Positions 54,309 to 64,000 of a stretch of DNA of 64,000 bases are shown piece after piece. The stretch's first letter is position 1. Every line of letters begins with the position of its first letter. This stretch comes from Coniella vitis (lineage: Eukaryota > Ascomycota > Sordariomycetes > Diaporthales > Schizoparmaceae). A model generated the notes under the pieces. The model saw only the letters and a list, made by a program, of their open reading frames with translations, made no database searches and was not told where the DNA came from. Location of the stretch: contig WUJK01000013.1 in the NCBI GenBank assembly GCA_011317545.1, positions 62,001 through 126,000 of the forward strand, written 5' to 3'. The translations under genes and the position numbers were made by a program.

Positions 54309-55716
54309 GGCGGCTGCTGATCTGGAGATGGATCTTCTTGTTTGCGGTGAGGGGGAAGATGGTCGTCGTCTTGTTGCTCTTGCTGATATTGCTATCCGGG
54401 GGAACTTGAATGTGCGCGTCCCGTTCGTTGATAAGATGCCCAAGATTAATTCAGTTTGAGCGACTCAGGCTGGTACTCATGTGAAGGCTGATTATGGAGA
54501 GTTAGCGAGATCTGCAAGCTGCAAAGGAGGACAAGTGAAAGCGTTATATAGGTGGGGTCAAACATTACTCTCTCACGGGGGCATTCAATGATGTCTTGAG
54601 CTTGGGGCTTAACTCATGCGCAATTGAGCGCGCAAAGGGTCTTGGAAAGGATGAGGACATCTGGAAATAAAGATGACAAACTGCATGCATGGATTGGGTT
54701 CTAGTGGTGACAATTCGTGCCATGTACATGGTACTTCTCTGTTGAGCCAACCCTAACCCTAGCGGACTTGTTAGAAGTTTTAAGTGATTTAATAAGAGAA
54801 CTTGCAGAGGGTTTACCTAAGAATCATTGATTAATTGCTCCTATATATCCTCTAAGTCAATCTTTTATTTACATTATTGAACTTCTAAGGGGGGGGGGGG
54901 TTAAATTAGTATTATCTTTGCTGTAAATTAGTAGTAATTTATGTCGTATTTCTTGCTTTTTGAATGCGCTTGCATTGCCCCTTGAACTCGATACAGAGAA
55001 AGGATCGTAGAAGCGATAGAATACGTGGATGGGACTGTTGAGATATGGTATACATTCTCTTGATTGTGTTAAAGTGGTTCTTTATTTTATTTTATTTTAG
55101 GTGCCAGAGCACCAACTCGTTTGTGCCTTGGGTATCAATCTTCTGTCTTGGGATCGACGACGAGCGCGTGAATATAGCAAAGAAGACGTGCGCTTAAAAC
55201 CAATTACCAACGTTAGTTGTCTTTGCTAGTAAATGTTGGCTCGTCATCTCACAAGGAGATGGGGATCTGAACAGTTTTCGGTTATGTATATATATATGCT
55301 GTCAGTAAATGGACGATACAGCATGTGAAGGAGAAGATAATAAAACGCCATTTATTTCAGCATGACTTACTTGGCTGGAACACACACACACACACCCCTG
55401 TGAGGAATCCCATAGCATAATGGCATTTGGGATCATAGAGCCCAACAGTACCCTATGCCGAAACGGCATGCAGAGACCGATGTCACTGCGAATAGGTTTG
55501 CCTTCGTATCGCTGGCTAACCGTTTTGTGACACTGATTTGGCCTCAATATATGCATGTTAAAGAGCCTCATCATCATATCTTTTTCGTAAACATCTCTCA
55601 AGGACTCGGACAAACATATGCTCCATAATCATTTCATTACGCTTTTTCTTATATAAACTCACCAAAAAAAAAAAACATGCAAATCAAGCCAGAGCTCCCA
55701 TCATGATGGCGCAGTG
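54309..55716. other. Intergenic spacer with AT-rich stretches
   Basis: Upstream of the AlaX gene and downstream of the arylsulfotransferase-like gene. From about 54770 to 55100 the DNA is AT-rich and includes a G11 run near 54890-54900 and TTTTATTTTATTTTA near 55083. This looks like degraded repeat or non-coding DNA. No gene seen. Confidence 0.45.
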
Positions 55717-57861
55717 TTATACATCATCTTGCTCCTCGTCCCCAAGTTCTCGATAATTTCGGCGTCGGCGATCCCTACTCCGGCGCGCCCGCCTCTCTTC
55801 TCCTCGACTGCTGCCCAAGCCCTCTTGCAACTCAACAACATCAATAACATCGTCATCATCATCCCGCCACGCCTCGTGCTCACCCTCCAACGGCGCGTAC
55901 ATGCCGCCGTCGTCCATGAGGCCCAGGCTGCGGCGGCGCGCGCAGGTCCACCACAGCACCGCCCCGCACACAGCCAGCAAGAAGAGGCCAATCAAGCCGA
56001 GAATCATGACAAACAGCGGCGTCAGGCCCCAGATACTCCAGTCGGGCACCTCGAGGAAGTCCGTCGTGCCGAGCCGCTCGTCGTCGCTGCCCAGGGCAAC
56101 GATGCGGATGCGCGTGTTGGCTGCGGCTTTGGGCAGGTCGATGACTGTTTCGAAGCCGTCCTTGAAGACTTGGGCGAGCACAATGACTTGCACGTCTTCC
56201 CCGGCCTCGTCCTGTGGGCTGTTTTGCTCTTGTTTCCCCACCTTTACCCCCTTCTGCTCTTCTTGTAGGTCATCGTCGTCGTCGTCGTCGTCGGTCCCTT
56301 GCCCTTGCCCTGCCGGGACAACAAGACTCTCCACCTGCCACCGGTCCACCTCTGTGGCCCCATTCCAGCTCACATAGGCCTTGTTGCCCACTACAGCGAC
56401 ACTGGGCGGATAGGTCGGCATGCCGACCCACTCGCCGCGAAAGACACGGTACGAGCTCACGGGGGAGAACTCAAAGGCCATCTCGGCGCCGAAGCGGCCG
56501 TCGCAGAGCACCTCGCCGTCGGGCGCGAACTCGGTGAAGGCGGCGCTGCTGCCCCAGCCGACCATGTAGTTGCCGTTTGCGAGGTGCTGCGCGCTGCCCT
56601 GCGACTCGGGCTTGATGCGGTTCGGGTGCTGGAGCAGGTGGCGCAGGCGCACGGTGCGGTTGGGAATGTCGAGCTCGAGCACGCGCGCGCCGCTGGCGCC
56701 GTACGGGTCGCCGATGCGGTGGTAGTGATTGTCGAACAGCGAGAGCACCTTGCCCTCCTCGACCCAGCGGGCGTGGTGCTGCCAGGCAAAGTCGAGGGCG
56801 TAGTGGCCGCCGGTGGCCGCCGGATCGGTGACGTCGGTGAAATCGTTGACGGTGCCGGCGCCGAGGGACCACAGCACGGCGCCGGTCGTGCCGTCGATGT
56901 AGCTGATGGCCCAGGTGTTGCGCATTGAGACGAGGTAGTTGCCGTGCGAGTCTTTGGCGAGGCTGTTGAGGTGCAGGTAGTCAAAGGCCGAGTCCTGGGC
57001 GTCGCCGCAGCCGGCGAAGCGCGCGCGCGGGTCGATGCGGCAGTTGTTCTGGACCTCCATGGTGGTGTTGGGCGGGAAGTGGTCGAGGGCGGCCCACTGG
57101 AAGAGCACGGCGCCCGTTTCAATGTCGAGCTCCTGCAGGTAGCAGGCCTCGACCCAGCCGTTCTCGGGCCCGCCGACGCTGCGCAGGTCGTAGGGCACGG
57201 GGATCGAGGTGATGACGAGGGCGGTGTCGTCGGCGGTGATGTGGAACTCGTGCATGTCGGCGTGCGGGAGGTTGTTGCCCGGGCGCAGGCGGTGGCGCAC
57301 CTCGTAGGACTGGTCGAGCATGTACCAGTAGCCCTGCGACTGGTTGCCCGCGGGGCCGTCCATCTGGAAGGTGAGGAAGCGCTCGCCGCGGTACAGCTGG
57401 GGGCGGACGTCGTTCTGGTCGATGTTGGCGGCGTCCGTGTTGCGCCAGACGAGCGCGCCGTGGGCGTCGAGGATGACGGCGCCGGGCTCGTCGACCTCGT
57501 GGCCGCGCCAGCCGAAAAAGACGGGGTCCTGGCTGCAGCGCGCGTCCCAGCGCGGGAACTCGAGGCTCGGCACGCGCGGCTCAAAGGACTCGAACTGCTG
57601 CGCGGGCGCGAGGCCGTAGAGCCCCAGGCCGTACCACGACAGGTGGCGGTGCAGGTGCAGGCGGCTGAGGACCGTGGCCCAGAGGGCGGCGCCGCCGAGC
57701 CAGAGGCCTGCGACGGCGGCGAGGACGACGGCAACGCGGAAGACGGTCGAGTGGGCGATGCGCCGGAGGCGCGCGCGCGGGCCGGTGGCTGCTGCTGTTG
57801 GTGGTGGTCGTGGTGGTCGTGGTGGCGCCGCCGCTGGGCGCCAGCCTGGGCGGGAGAACAT
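55717..57861 (-). CDS. Arylsulfotransferase (ASST)-family membrane protein
   Basis: Fungal protein of the arylsulfotransferase family, predicted to form a beta-propeller on the outer or luminal side of a membrane. 714 residues from the ATG at 57861, single exon. Residues 45-70 form a membrane helix (STVFRVAVVLAAVAGLWLGG). Family landmarks follow: DARCSQDPVFFGWRGHEVDE, YRGERFLTFQMDGPAG, GNNLPHADMHEFHITADDTA, DYLHLNSLAKDSHGNYLVSM and FAWQHHARWVEEG, which carry His residues of the kind used in bacterial aryl sulfotransfer. A second helix near the C-terminus (LFVMILGLIGLFLLAVCG) precedes a basic cytosolic tail. An acidic run (DDDDDDDD) from a microsatellite lies between. Activity in fungi is not established; substrate unknown. 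Confidence 0.85.
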   Translation of the reverse strand: MFSRPGWRPAAAPPRPPRPPPTAAATGPRARLRRIAHSTVFRVAVVLAAVAGLWLGGAALWATVLSRLHLHRHLSWYGLGLYGLAPAQQFESFEPRVPSLEFPRWDARCSQDPVFFGWRGHEVDEPGAVILDAHGALVWRNTDAANIDQNDVRPQLYRGERFLTFQMDGPAGNQSQGYWYMLDQSYEVRHRLRPGNNLPHADMHEFHITADDTALVITSIPVPYDLRSVGGPENGWVEACYLQELDIETGAVLFQWAALDHFPPNTTMEVQNNCRIDPRARFAGCGDAQDSAFDYLHLNSLAKDSHGNYLVSMRNTWAISYIDGTTGAVLWSLGAGTVNDFTDVTDPAATGGHYALDFAWQHHARWVEEGKVLSLFDNHYHRIGDPYGASGARVLELDIPNRTVRLRHLLQHPNRIKPESQGSAQHLANGNYMVGWGSSAAFTEFAPDGEVLCDGRFGAEMAFEFSPVSSYRVFRGEWVGMPTYPPSVAVVGNKAYVSWNGATEVDRWQVESLVVPAGQGQGTDDDDDDDDLQEEQKGVKVGKQEQNSPQDEAGEDVQVIVLAQVFKDGFETVIDLPKAAANTRIRIVALGSDDERLGTTDFLEVPDWSIWGLTPLFVMILGLIGLFLLAVCGAVLWWTCARRRSLGLMDDGGMYAPLEGEHEAWRDDDDDVIDVVELQEGLGSSRGEERRARRSRDRRRRNYRELGDEEQDDV

Positions 57862-58354
57862 GGCGACGGACGGCGGTGGCCTTTGAGCAGAGGCGAAAGG
57901 CAATTGCGAGCGTCTCTTGAATGTCGTTACATGTGCCTTTTGGATTCTACCGCCGTCGCTGGTGGTAGGACTGGCGATGGGCGACGGGCGAGTGGGCGAG
58001 TGGGCGAGGAGAGTGAGGATGCGCCAATATCAGAGTCTCGTCAGCCAACGAGCAAGGACAAAGACCCAATTCGAGTCTTGAAGAATACACACACACACAG
58101 TCTTGTCTCCGCAAAGGAAGCAAATAAGAAAAGAAAAAAAAAAAAAGAAAAGAAAAAGGCTCCAACAAACAAAGTTGCGGATCCCCCCTTTCGCTCGAGA
58201 CTATCAGTCGACGGGCATAACAGGAAAAACCGGGGATAATATCAAAAGAGTGGATAGCCCGACAGCCTTGGATCGCCACCCCTGGTCTGCGTGTCTGGCC
58301 TTGTCTGGGAAATTTTGTGATTTGTTCATGAGCCAATGCGAGTCTGCTCTCTTT

Positions 58355-58409
58355 GCTTGGCTGCTTGGCTGCTTGGCTGCTTGGCTGCTTGGCTGCTGGG
58401 CTGCTGGGC
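58355..58409. repeat. Tandem 8-base repeat (GCTTGGCT)n
   Basis: About five and a half copies of an 8-base unit, decaying to GCTGGGCT at the right end. Confidence 0.9.
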
Positions 58410-60699
58410 ACGCTGCCAACGGCTGACAGGACAATGGGCGGAAAGACAACAGAGGGGATCCAGATCCAGGGCCAAACCTGGGTGCCGGATCGGCCACATG
58501 TGCTCGCCAATGGTGTCGCTCGGCCACCGATGCCGCTCCACAAATACGCGTCACGGCCAAGGCCCCGGAGAAGGCCGACCCTGAGGTTTAAAATTCTGTG
58601 CTGGTTGGTGGTGGTGGTGGTGGTTGCGCAGAAGTCTACCGAGTAGTCGAAGGGGAGTTCGAAAAGGTGATTGATGGGGGTGGACAGCAAGTGGTGATAC
58701 TGCATTGCCATGTTGAGCGGCCACGATGCGGTCAGGCCTACGTAGGCGACCCAGCCAGAACGAACAAGGGCGAAGGAAGATGAAATCAATACATAGGCAG
58801 TACTTGACGGTCATGTACTCTTTGTGCCAAATAAGGGGAAAAGGTACATGTGAAGTAAGTACTTTGTAGTACCCAGGACGATAAGAGCAGAGCGCTCTCT
58901 TCATTGGCGGGTTCGAACGCGTCGTCCCTTGCATCGAGCGCAGTGTACATAGTAATAACTCTGCCACGGAGTTGCCGTTGCTGCTCTCTCGCCCATTATA
59001 ACATGGTCACTGGCTCGTCACTTTTTTCTCTCCTCGTCTCTTTCTATAGTAAAAGAGTGAGTCCCCGTCATGAGGTCCCTTCTGCGATCCGGTTGGGTCC
59101 CAGGTGATGCAACCTCCCCCATGGCAGCCCTGTGGCGTTTTTGGTTTTCGGTAGTAGTAAGTACCTATAGATCTGCACGAGACTGCTCATGACAAGGTAA
59201 GTACTTACCACTACTAGAATGCAGTGGAGTGTACCCTCCCGCTGGGTCCCGATACTCGCTCCCTATCCATAGCACCACTTGGGGAGTTTTGAATGGACAG
59301 CACCCCTTGAGAAGTCCAGTAAAAGGCACAGTCTGTACCACCACAACATTACCGGCATGTAAAAGGGTGGCTGCAGACAGACACAGAAAAAATAATAATA
59401 ATAATAATAATAATAAAAAGGGCTGACGACAACGCCATGGCACATCCCATTTTCAAGAACCAACCCGTCCAGTCACAAGCACTGAACACGGAAGGCGGTC
59501 CAACGAGAATAACGCCATCCGTATCTGCATCCTGTTTGTCTGGTGTTTTTTGCTTTTCCTTTCTTCTTTCCCTTTCTCCTTGTCTACTTTCACCTTCCTC
59601 TTGGTGCACTCAGGTATAGATATAGATACATAGTATAAATATCAATCAATACGAGAGGTCGATCTAACCCCCTCTTCACCGAGTTCTGCACGAACATTCT
59701 CAGACCGAGATTTTCCTCGAGGCACGCACCACTGCACGATAAGGTTGTGCAAAGCCCGGGAGCATTGTCTGGTCTGTTTACTGCTCATGCTCGGTGCTTT
59801 TGGGAATCTTGATATACTTACCGCTTCTTTCACCAAAGATTGATATGGTCTTATAATGAACATACCGGTGGCTGGTTTCTCAAAGCGCCGTATGCACCTC
59901 GCAGGCGCAGCTGTTGTGTCTTATTTTTTTTTTTTTTTCTCTTCTTTCTTTCTTCTCAAATTTCCAAGACTCCAAGACAATGGACACAATGATTGACTAC
60001 TCCTCCGACCGCACGCTTCTCATTAAAGTAGCTACAGAGATAGCATCCTTGAGAATGGGTAAGAGTAGTAGCAGTACATGGATGAGATGGTTGGTGGGCT
60101 TCTGCCCGGGAGCCAAGCCAGCCCAACCAAGCCCTTCCGCCCTGGCTGCGCCAAGTTTGGAGGCTCTGTACCCAAAGTCTCAACTCTCCGAGTCTTACCG
60201 AGTGAGTATCGAGCGCCCAAGTTGGTTGTTCAACCTCGTTCAATCCTTGTGCAACTGAACATCAGGATCAACCTTGGATTCGGCATGGCTTCGACCTGGA
60301 ACCCCACAGTGTGTATGAGATTGTGCTACTCTGGCTGTCTAGTTGCTGTATCATCCATCCCACAAGCAAAGTGTATTCTTTTTTTTTTTTTGTCGTGATA
60401 GTAGTGGTTTGGTTGCTAGGGAAAGTAAGATGCCTAGAGGTCACAACAAATCCTATGCCATGTATTGTCAAAGAGGGCAACCACAAGAGCGAGAAATGAT
60501 TTTTCTTTAAAAATAAAAAACAGTAAAGGACAAAGAAAAGATCATCAGCCACCAAAACCAAAGCCATACTTGCTCTGAAAACTCCAGACCCATTGTCGCC
60601 CGCTTGAGCCCACAGTCGACATGCGAATCAATCATGTACTCCCAGTCTTGCCCCTCGAATGACTCCCCGAAAAGCCAATATAGTCCAGATCCGCTAGAG

Positions 60700-60702
<3 letters not shown>

Positions 60703-60749
<47 letters not shown>
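60703..60749. repeat. (TC)n dinucleotide repeat
   Basis: About 23 uninterrupted TC units. It lies about 120 bases past the acetyltransferase stop codon, so it may be in that gene's 3' UTR as (GA)n. Confidence 0.95.
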
Positions 60750-60754
<5 letters not shown>

Positions 60755-60871
60755 CAGGTCCTACTTTCACCCAATCATACAAAATGATGACATGGCATAC
60801 CCGTTTCAACGCGAGTCCTTGTTCAGACGGAGCGGGTCCGCCTGTGCAACAGAAAAAAATCACCGCTCTCG

Positions 60872-62338
60872 TCAGGCGCCAGAGGAACTCGGTTCGGGGC
60901 TGGCATTGATCTGGAGCGCCTCCTCGAGCGTCAGGGCCGTCTGCGCGTACTGGGCGGGCGGGCGGCCCTCGTCAATCATGTACAGGATCTTGGCGGGGTT
61001 GCCGACCGCGACGCATCGTGCGGGCAGGTCTCTAGTAACGACGCTGCCGGCGCCAATGGTGGTGTAGTCGCCGATGGTGACGCCGGGGCTGGAATGGGAT
61101 AGATGGTCTTGGTTAGCTACGGCTTTTCCTCTCCATGTTTGTGTGATGAGTTGCAGCTTTACAGTTGTTGTGATTGTTGTTGTTATTGTTGTTAAAGAGT
61201 AGCATATGCGCGAGATGGATTGTAGAAAGGGCAGAAGGAAGGAACGAGAAAAGAAAGAACCAAAAAAGAGAAAAGGAAAGGGAAAGGTAAGGAAAAGGAA
61301 TGAAAAAAAAAGAAAACACTCACAGAATGGTCGAATTGGCACCAATCCATACGCCTTTACCAATATCTACCTTGGCGCCCCAGCTGCCCGCCTCGCCCGT
61401 CTCGAGCTCATTCCGCTCCTCGTACTTTGTCGAGTGTCCCACGCCAATGATGCTCACATTGGGTCCAATCTGGCACCGGTCACCGATCCGAATGTCCGCC
61501 ACGGGCGTGTCCATGATGAAGCAGTTGCGGTTGATGAAGGTGGTGGGGCTAATGTGCACGCGAAGGCCGTAGTCCATGTAGATGGGCATCTTGACGTACG
61601 GGAAGGTTGGGCGCGGCATCGCAACCACCGCGACGGCGGTGTTTGGTTTCGAGAGCTGGGGTTTGGTGTGTGCTTGTGCAGATGAAGACGAAGACGAAGA
61701 CAGAGACTTGGGCTGCTGGGTCTCCGAAGAGGGTTTGTTGGTGCCGACGGCGACGCTTCCAGTGGTCTGTTGCATCTGTGCGGGCTTCATCTTACTAAAG
61801 ACGTCCGCAATGGCAACAGCCTGGGTGGCATCGACCTTGGACTTGTGGTAAGGGTCGACAATGCTATAAGAGAATCACATATGGTCAGTATTACCATCTT
61901 TGTGTATCTGCTTGTTTCTTCTTTCTCTTTTTTTCTTCTTGGTCCCCCCTTTTCAATCATCAGTCGCCAACTCAACGACAAACAGTATACATACTTCAAC
62001 CACTTGGCCGCACGCTCCGCAGTAGAAGCATGTTCGGGCGTCGAATTGTACTCGATACAGGCATCGTTGCAGCGTACACGCGCGGCGCGAAAGTCATCCT
62101 GGCCGGCCATGTATGCGACTCGATCTGCCGGGTTGGGCTTGGTCATGAGGTGGTCCAGCGGGTGACGGTGCTGGGGCCGCGGAGGAGGAGGAGCCATGCG
62201 TTGTGCGGCGTGCAGGATGGCAGTGGTCGGACTCGTGCTCATGATGGCGCAGTCCTTGGTGGGGATATCGCTCAGAGTCATCATTGTCTGCCCGTCAAGG
62301 AGCGTGGATGTGTCCCACGTTGACTCGTCGTCACCCAT
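60872..62338 (-). CDS. Hexapeptide-repeat O-acetyltransferase (maltose/galactoside type)
   Basis: Left-handed beta-helix acetyltransferase of the LacA/NodL/Maa type, which transfers acetyl from acetyl-CoA to a sugar or similar hydroxyl. Exons 62338-61995, 61863-61324 and 61088-60872 give 366 residues. Residues about 75-120 resemble the Mac domain (DRVAYMAGQDDFRAARVRCN). The catalytic helix follows: PIYMDYGLRVHISPTTFINR, CQIGPNVSIIGVGHSTKYEE (catalytic His within GVGHS), then GVWIGANSTI, LPGVTIGDYTTIGAGSVVTR and VAVGNPAKIL. Between them sits a Ser/Thr/Gln-rich insert, about residues 138-195, absent from bacterial relatives. The first 70 residues are also extra. All joins keep frame. No signal peptide, so probably cytosolic. 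Confidence 0.9.
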
Positions 62339-64000
62339 TGTGTTGTGTGTTTGCTGTGAGGAGGGGTGAGGTGTGAAGTAGGTTCCTGGGGCAGGAAAGC
62401 AAAGCAAAGGGGGGCTTTTGTATCAACTATCTAGTGATGGAGGGGGAATATCTCTTAGGGGGTTTTGTGTGAATCGAAGATGAAAGAGCAGGTCAACGCC
62501 GAGAAACAAGATTCGTAACTTGTGCCGTGTCGTGCTGTTGCGTTGCAGTTGCAGTTGCAGTTGCAGTTGCAGTTGCAGTTGCGAGGTTGCAAGAGTCTTC
62601 CTTTTTGCTTTGCTTTGTTTTGGGAGATGGGTAAGGTAAGAGGGAAGAAACGCTGTGCTTGGAGAGACACTCGTTTAAATATTTATTTTTTCGTTTCTCG
62701 GCAGGGCAACCGAACGCTGCAGGAGCTGTCGACGGGTTTCCATTCACTGATGCCTTGTGACGGACAACATAACATGGCTTGCAGGCAGTCTCAATCCAAG
62801 GACAGTGAAGGAGGCGAGCACAGGCCGAGCAGCAGTATACAGCTGGGCTGGCCAATCCGAAGCCGAGGGCATACTATGCGGCCAAACCAGTGAATGGGTC
62901 GGATGCAGTTGGATGCGCAAAGTAAATGGAGTGACGGTTCCAGTGAATAAGAAGCGTGGCTACTTTTTCTTGTCGAGTTTCGAATAATGCGGTCCAATAC
63001 CTCGAGAAAAGGGTAGAAAGAGGGAGGGGGGAGGGATCGTCGCCGGCATCCAACAGTGATCAGATGAGGCGCCTTCTTTTTCTTCTTTTGTCTCCTTTGC
63101 GAGTACGCCCTTGCCTTCCATCTCACTGTTTGTTCCCTACTATGCAAAACTACAAGAAGAACACCTTAGAGGGGTTCTTGATATAGTTGATTGAGAACGG
63201 CCAGGTGTTCAACTGCGTATAAATCAAGAGGAGCCACACACGGCCCTCCAAACCACTTGTATGGATTTCATGCGGACGGGGAGCCCTCTTGCTCCTCTGC
63301 CATCACATGTCTTTGCTTTTTCTCTTTTTCTTTTTTTACCAAGGATCCAGTGTTCTCCACGAGGCAAGAATAAAAGGAACTTGAGAATGCAACGCAGTGA
63401 GAACGTCTGCCAAAGACATGTCACCTACAGGGTACATAGCAATGTACATATGGCGCCATGCATCGGATTCTTTTTTTTCTCTCTTTCTTTCAATTCAAGG
63501 GTTCTTTGCTGCTACTTGCTGCTACAAAATTGGTCAGTTTTGAGAAAAAGAGAGAGAGAGAGAGGGTCGTCCAACTGACTGACATAAAGTGAGAACGCAA
63601 AGTCTCTTGTGTCACTCTTTGCATGATGCCTTTGCCTGGAAGGGCCCAAGGTAGGGGGGCAGGGGTCTCCCCACCCCCAAATTATCCTATTCTCTGCTGC
63701 TGCCGCTGCCGCTGCCGCTGCCGCGGAAGGCGGCCCGGAGCTGGGCATGGCACTACCTTATCGTAAAGGCGGGCGGCTGAATCTAGCGCTGCAGGCAAGT
63801 GTGCATGCATAAAACCTCAGCTTGGTACCGAGTCTTGGGTGGCTCGAGTCTCGAGAGGCCGGCGGGCAGGTGGTGCGCAAGGAAGACCTGGTGCGTGCGT
63901 GTGCCAACAACGGAAAAAAGCGCAAGAGACAAGGTTGTGTGCATACCATGTAGAGTAGACAGTGGCCAGACGAGCCGAACCGCTTGACGGGCAGATATTG
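62339..64000. other. Intergenic, right end of window
   Basis: No supported gene. It holds a GTTGCA hexamer repeat (62542-62582), a T-rich tract near 63470, GA-type repeats near 63551-63564 and a GCTGCC repeat near 63700-63726. Any gene to the right starts beyond the window. Confidence 0.5.
62542..62582. repeat. (GTTGCA)n hexanucleotide repeat
   Basis: Six to seven perfect units in the upstream region of the acetyltransferase gene, about 200 bases before its ATG. Confidence 0.95.

Larger units (their letters stand above)
57862..60871. other. Intergenic spacer, 3 kb, microsatellite-rich
   Basis: Between the arylsulfotransferase-like start and the acetyltransferase stop. It contains poly-purine A/G tracts near 58120-58165, an 8-base repeat (58355-58409), an AAT run (about 59391-59416), T-rich tracts (about 59923-59950 and 60380-60391), a 14-bp palindrome (59196-59209) and a TC run (60703-60749). 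No supported gene. Confidence 0.5.

Noticed and set aside
54745..54765. CCAACCCTAACCCTAG, telomere-like repeat
   Set aside because: Only two units and within ordinary gene territory; chance or a tiny relic.
56944..58239. 431-codon plus-strand frame opposite the arylsulfotransferase-like gene
   Set aside because: Shadow frame caused by high GC at third codon positions; repetitive Val/Glu/Ala content without family match.
58900..58930. GGGTTCGAACG, resembling a tRNA B box
   Set aside because: Does not fit the B-box consensus fully, and no A box or cloverleaf can be drawn around it.

Overview
The window is nuclear DNA of a filamentous ascomycete. Genes carry short spliceosomal introns (43 to about 110 nt, one near 580 nt) with GTATGT/GTAAGT/GTGAGT donors and CTAAC-like branch points. 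Coding DNA is GC-rich, the spacers are long and AT-richer, and the families are fungal (AflR-type Zn2Cys6 factor, sedolisin, ATM1, arylsulfotransferase). The gene set suggests a sordariomycete, perhaps Hypocreales; that placement is an inference. I call 21 protein genes, one low-confidence hypothetical gene and one pseudogene relic. Splice sites were placed by eye and checked for frame continuity. I saw no tRNA, rRNA, CRISPR array or intact transposon.

Region 1 (1-12 kb) is mostly housekeeping. It holds UTP6 (ribosome biogenesis), an EVE-domain THYN1-like protein with an 18-nt microexon, a PsiD-like/phosphatidylserine decarboxylase-family enzyme, an ECO1-like zinc-finger protein without its acetyltransferase domain, the V-ATPase assembly factor VMA12, and divergently the polyprenyl diphosphate synthase COQ1 of ubiquinone synthesis.

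Region 2 (12.8-21 kb) is rich in secreted proteins: a small secreted protein, a sedolisin protease, a type-B carboxylesterase and a Ser/Thr/Ala-rich secreted protein. After a 2.3 kb spacer comes ATM1, the mitochondrial ABC exporter, and then a membrane fatty-acid desaturase.

Region 3 (28.9-36 kb) is a gene desert of about 7 kb. It contains a decayed Rossmann-fold (3-beta-HSD-like) fragment and ends at an AflR-type regulator that has no biosynthetic genes around it.

Region 4 (37.6-44 kb) returns to housekeeping: a CUE3/ASCC2-like ribosome quality-control factor, ribosomal protein uS10 and a CCCH/FG nucleoporin.

Region 5 (44.4-51.6 kb) holds a 5-oxoprolinase and, transcribed away from it, a DUF1445 protein of the D-glutamate cyclase family. 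Cyclase product and oxoprolinase substrate are both 5-oxoproline, although the stereochemistry may differ, so this looks like a small metabolic neighbourhood. A basic hypothetical protein lies between them.

Region 6 (52-64 kb) has a possible tubby-like protein, an AlaX-type tRNA-editing protein, a membrane-anchored arylsulfotransferase-like protein and a hexapeptide-repeat O-acetyltransferase. Long spacers there carry microsatellites and AT-rich blocks.
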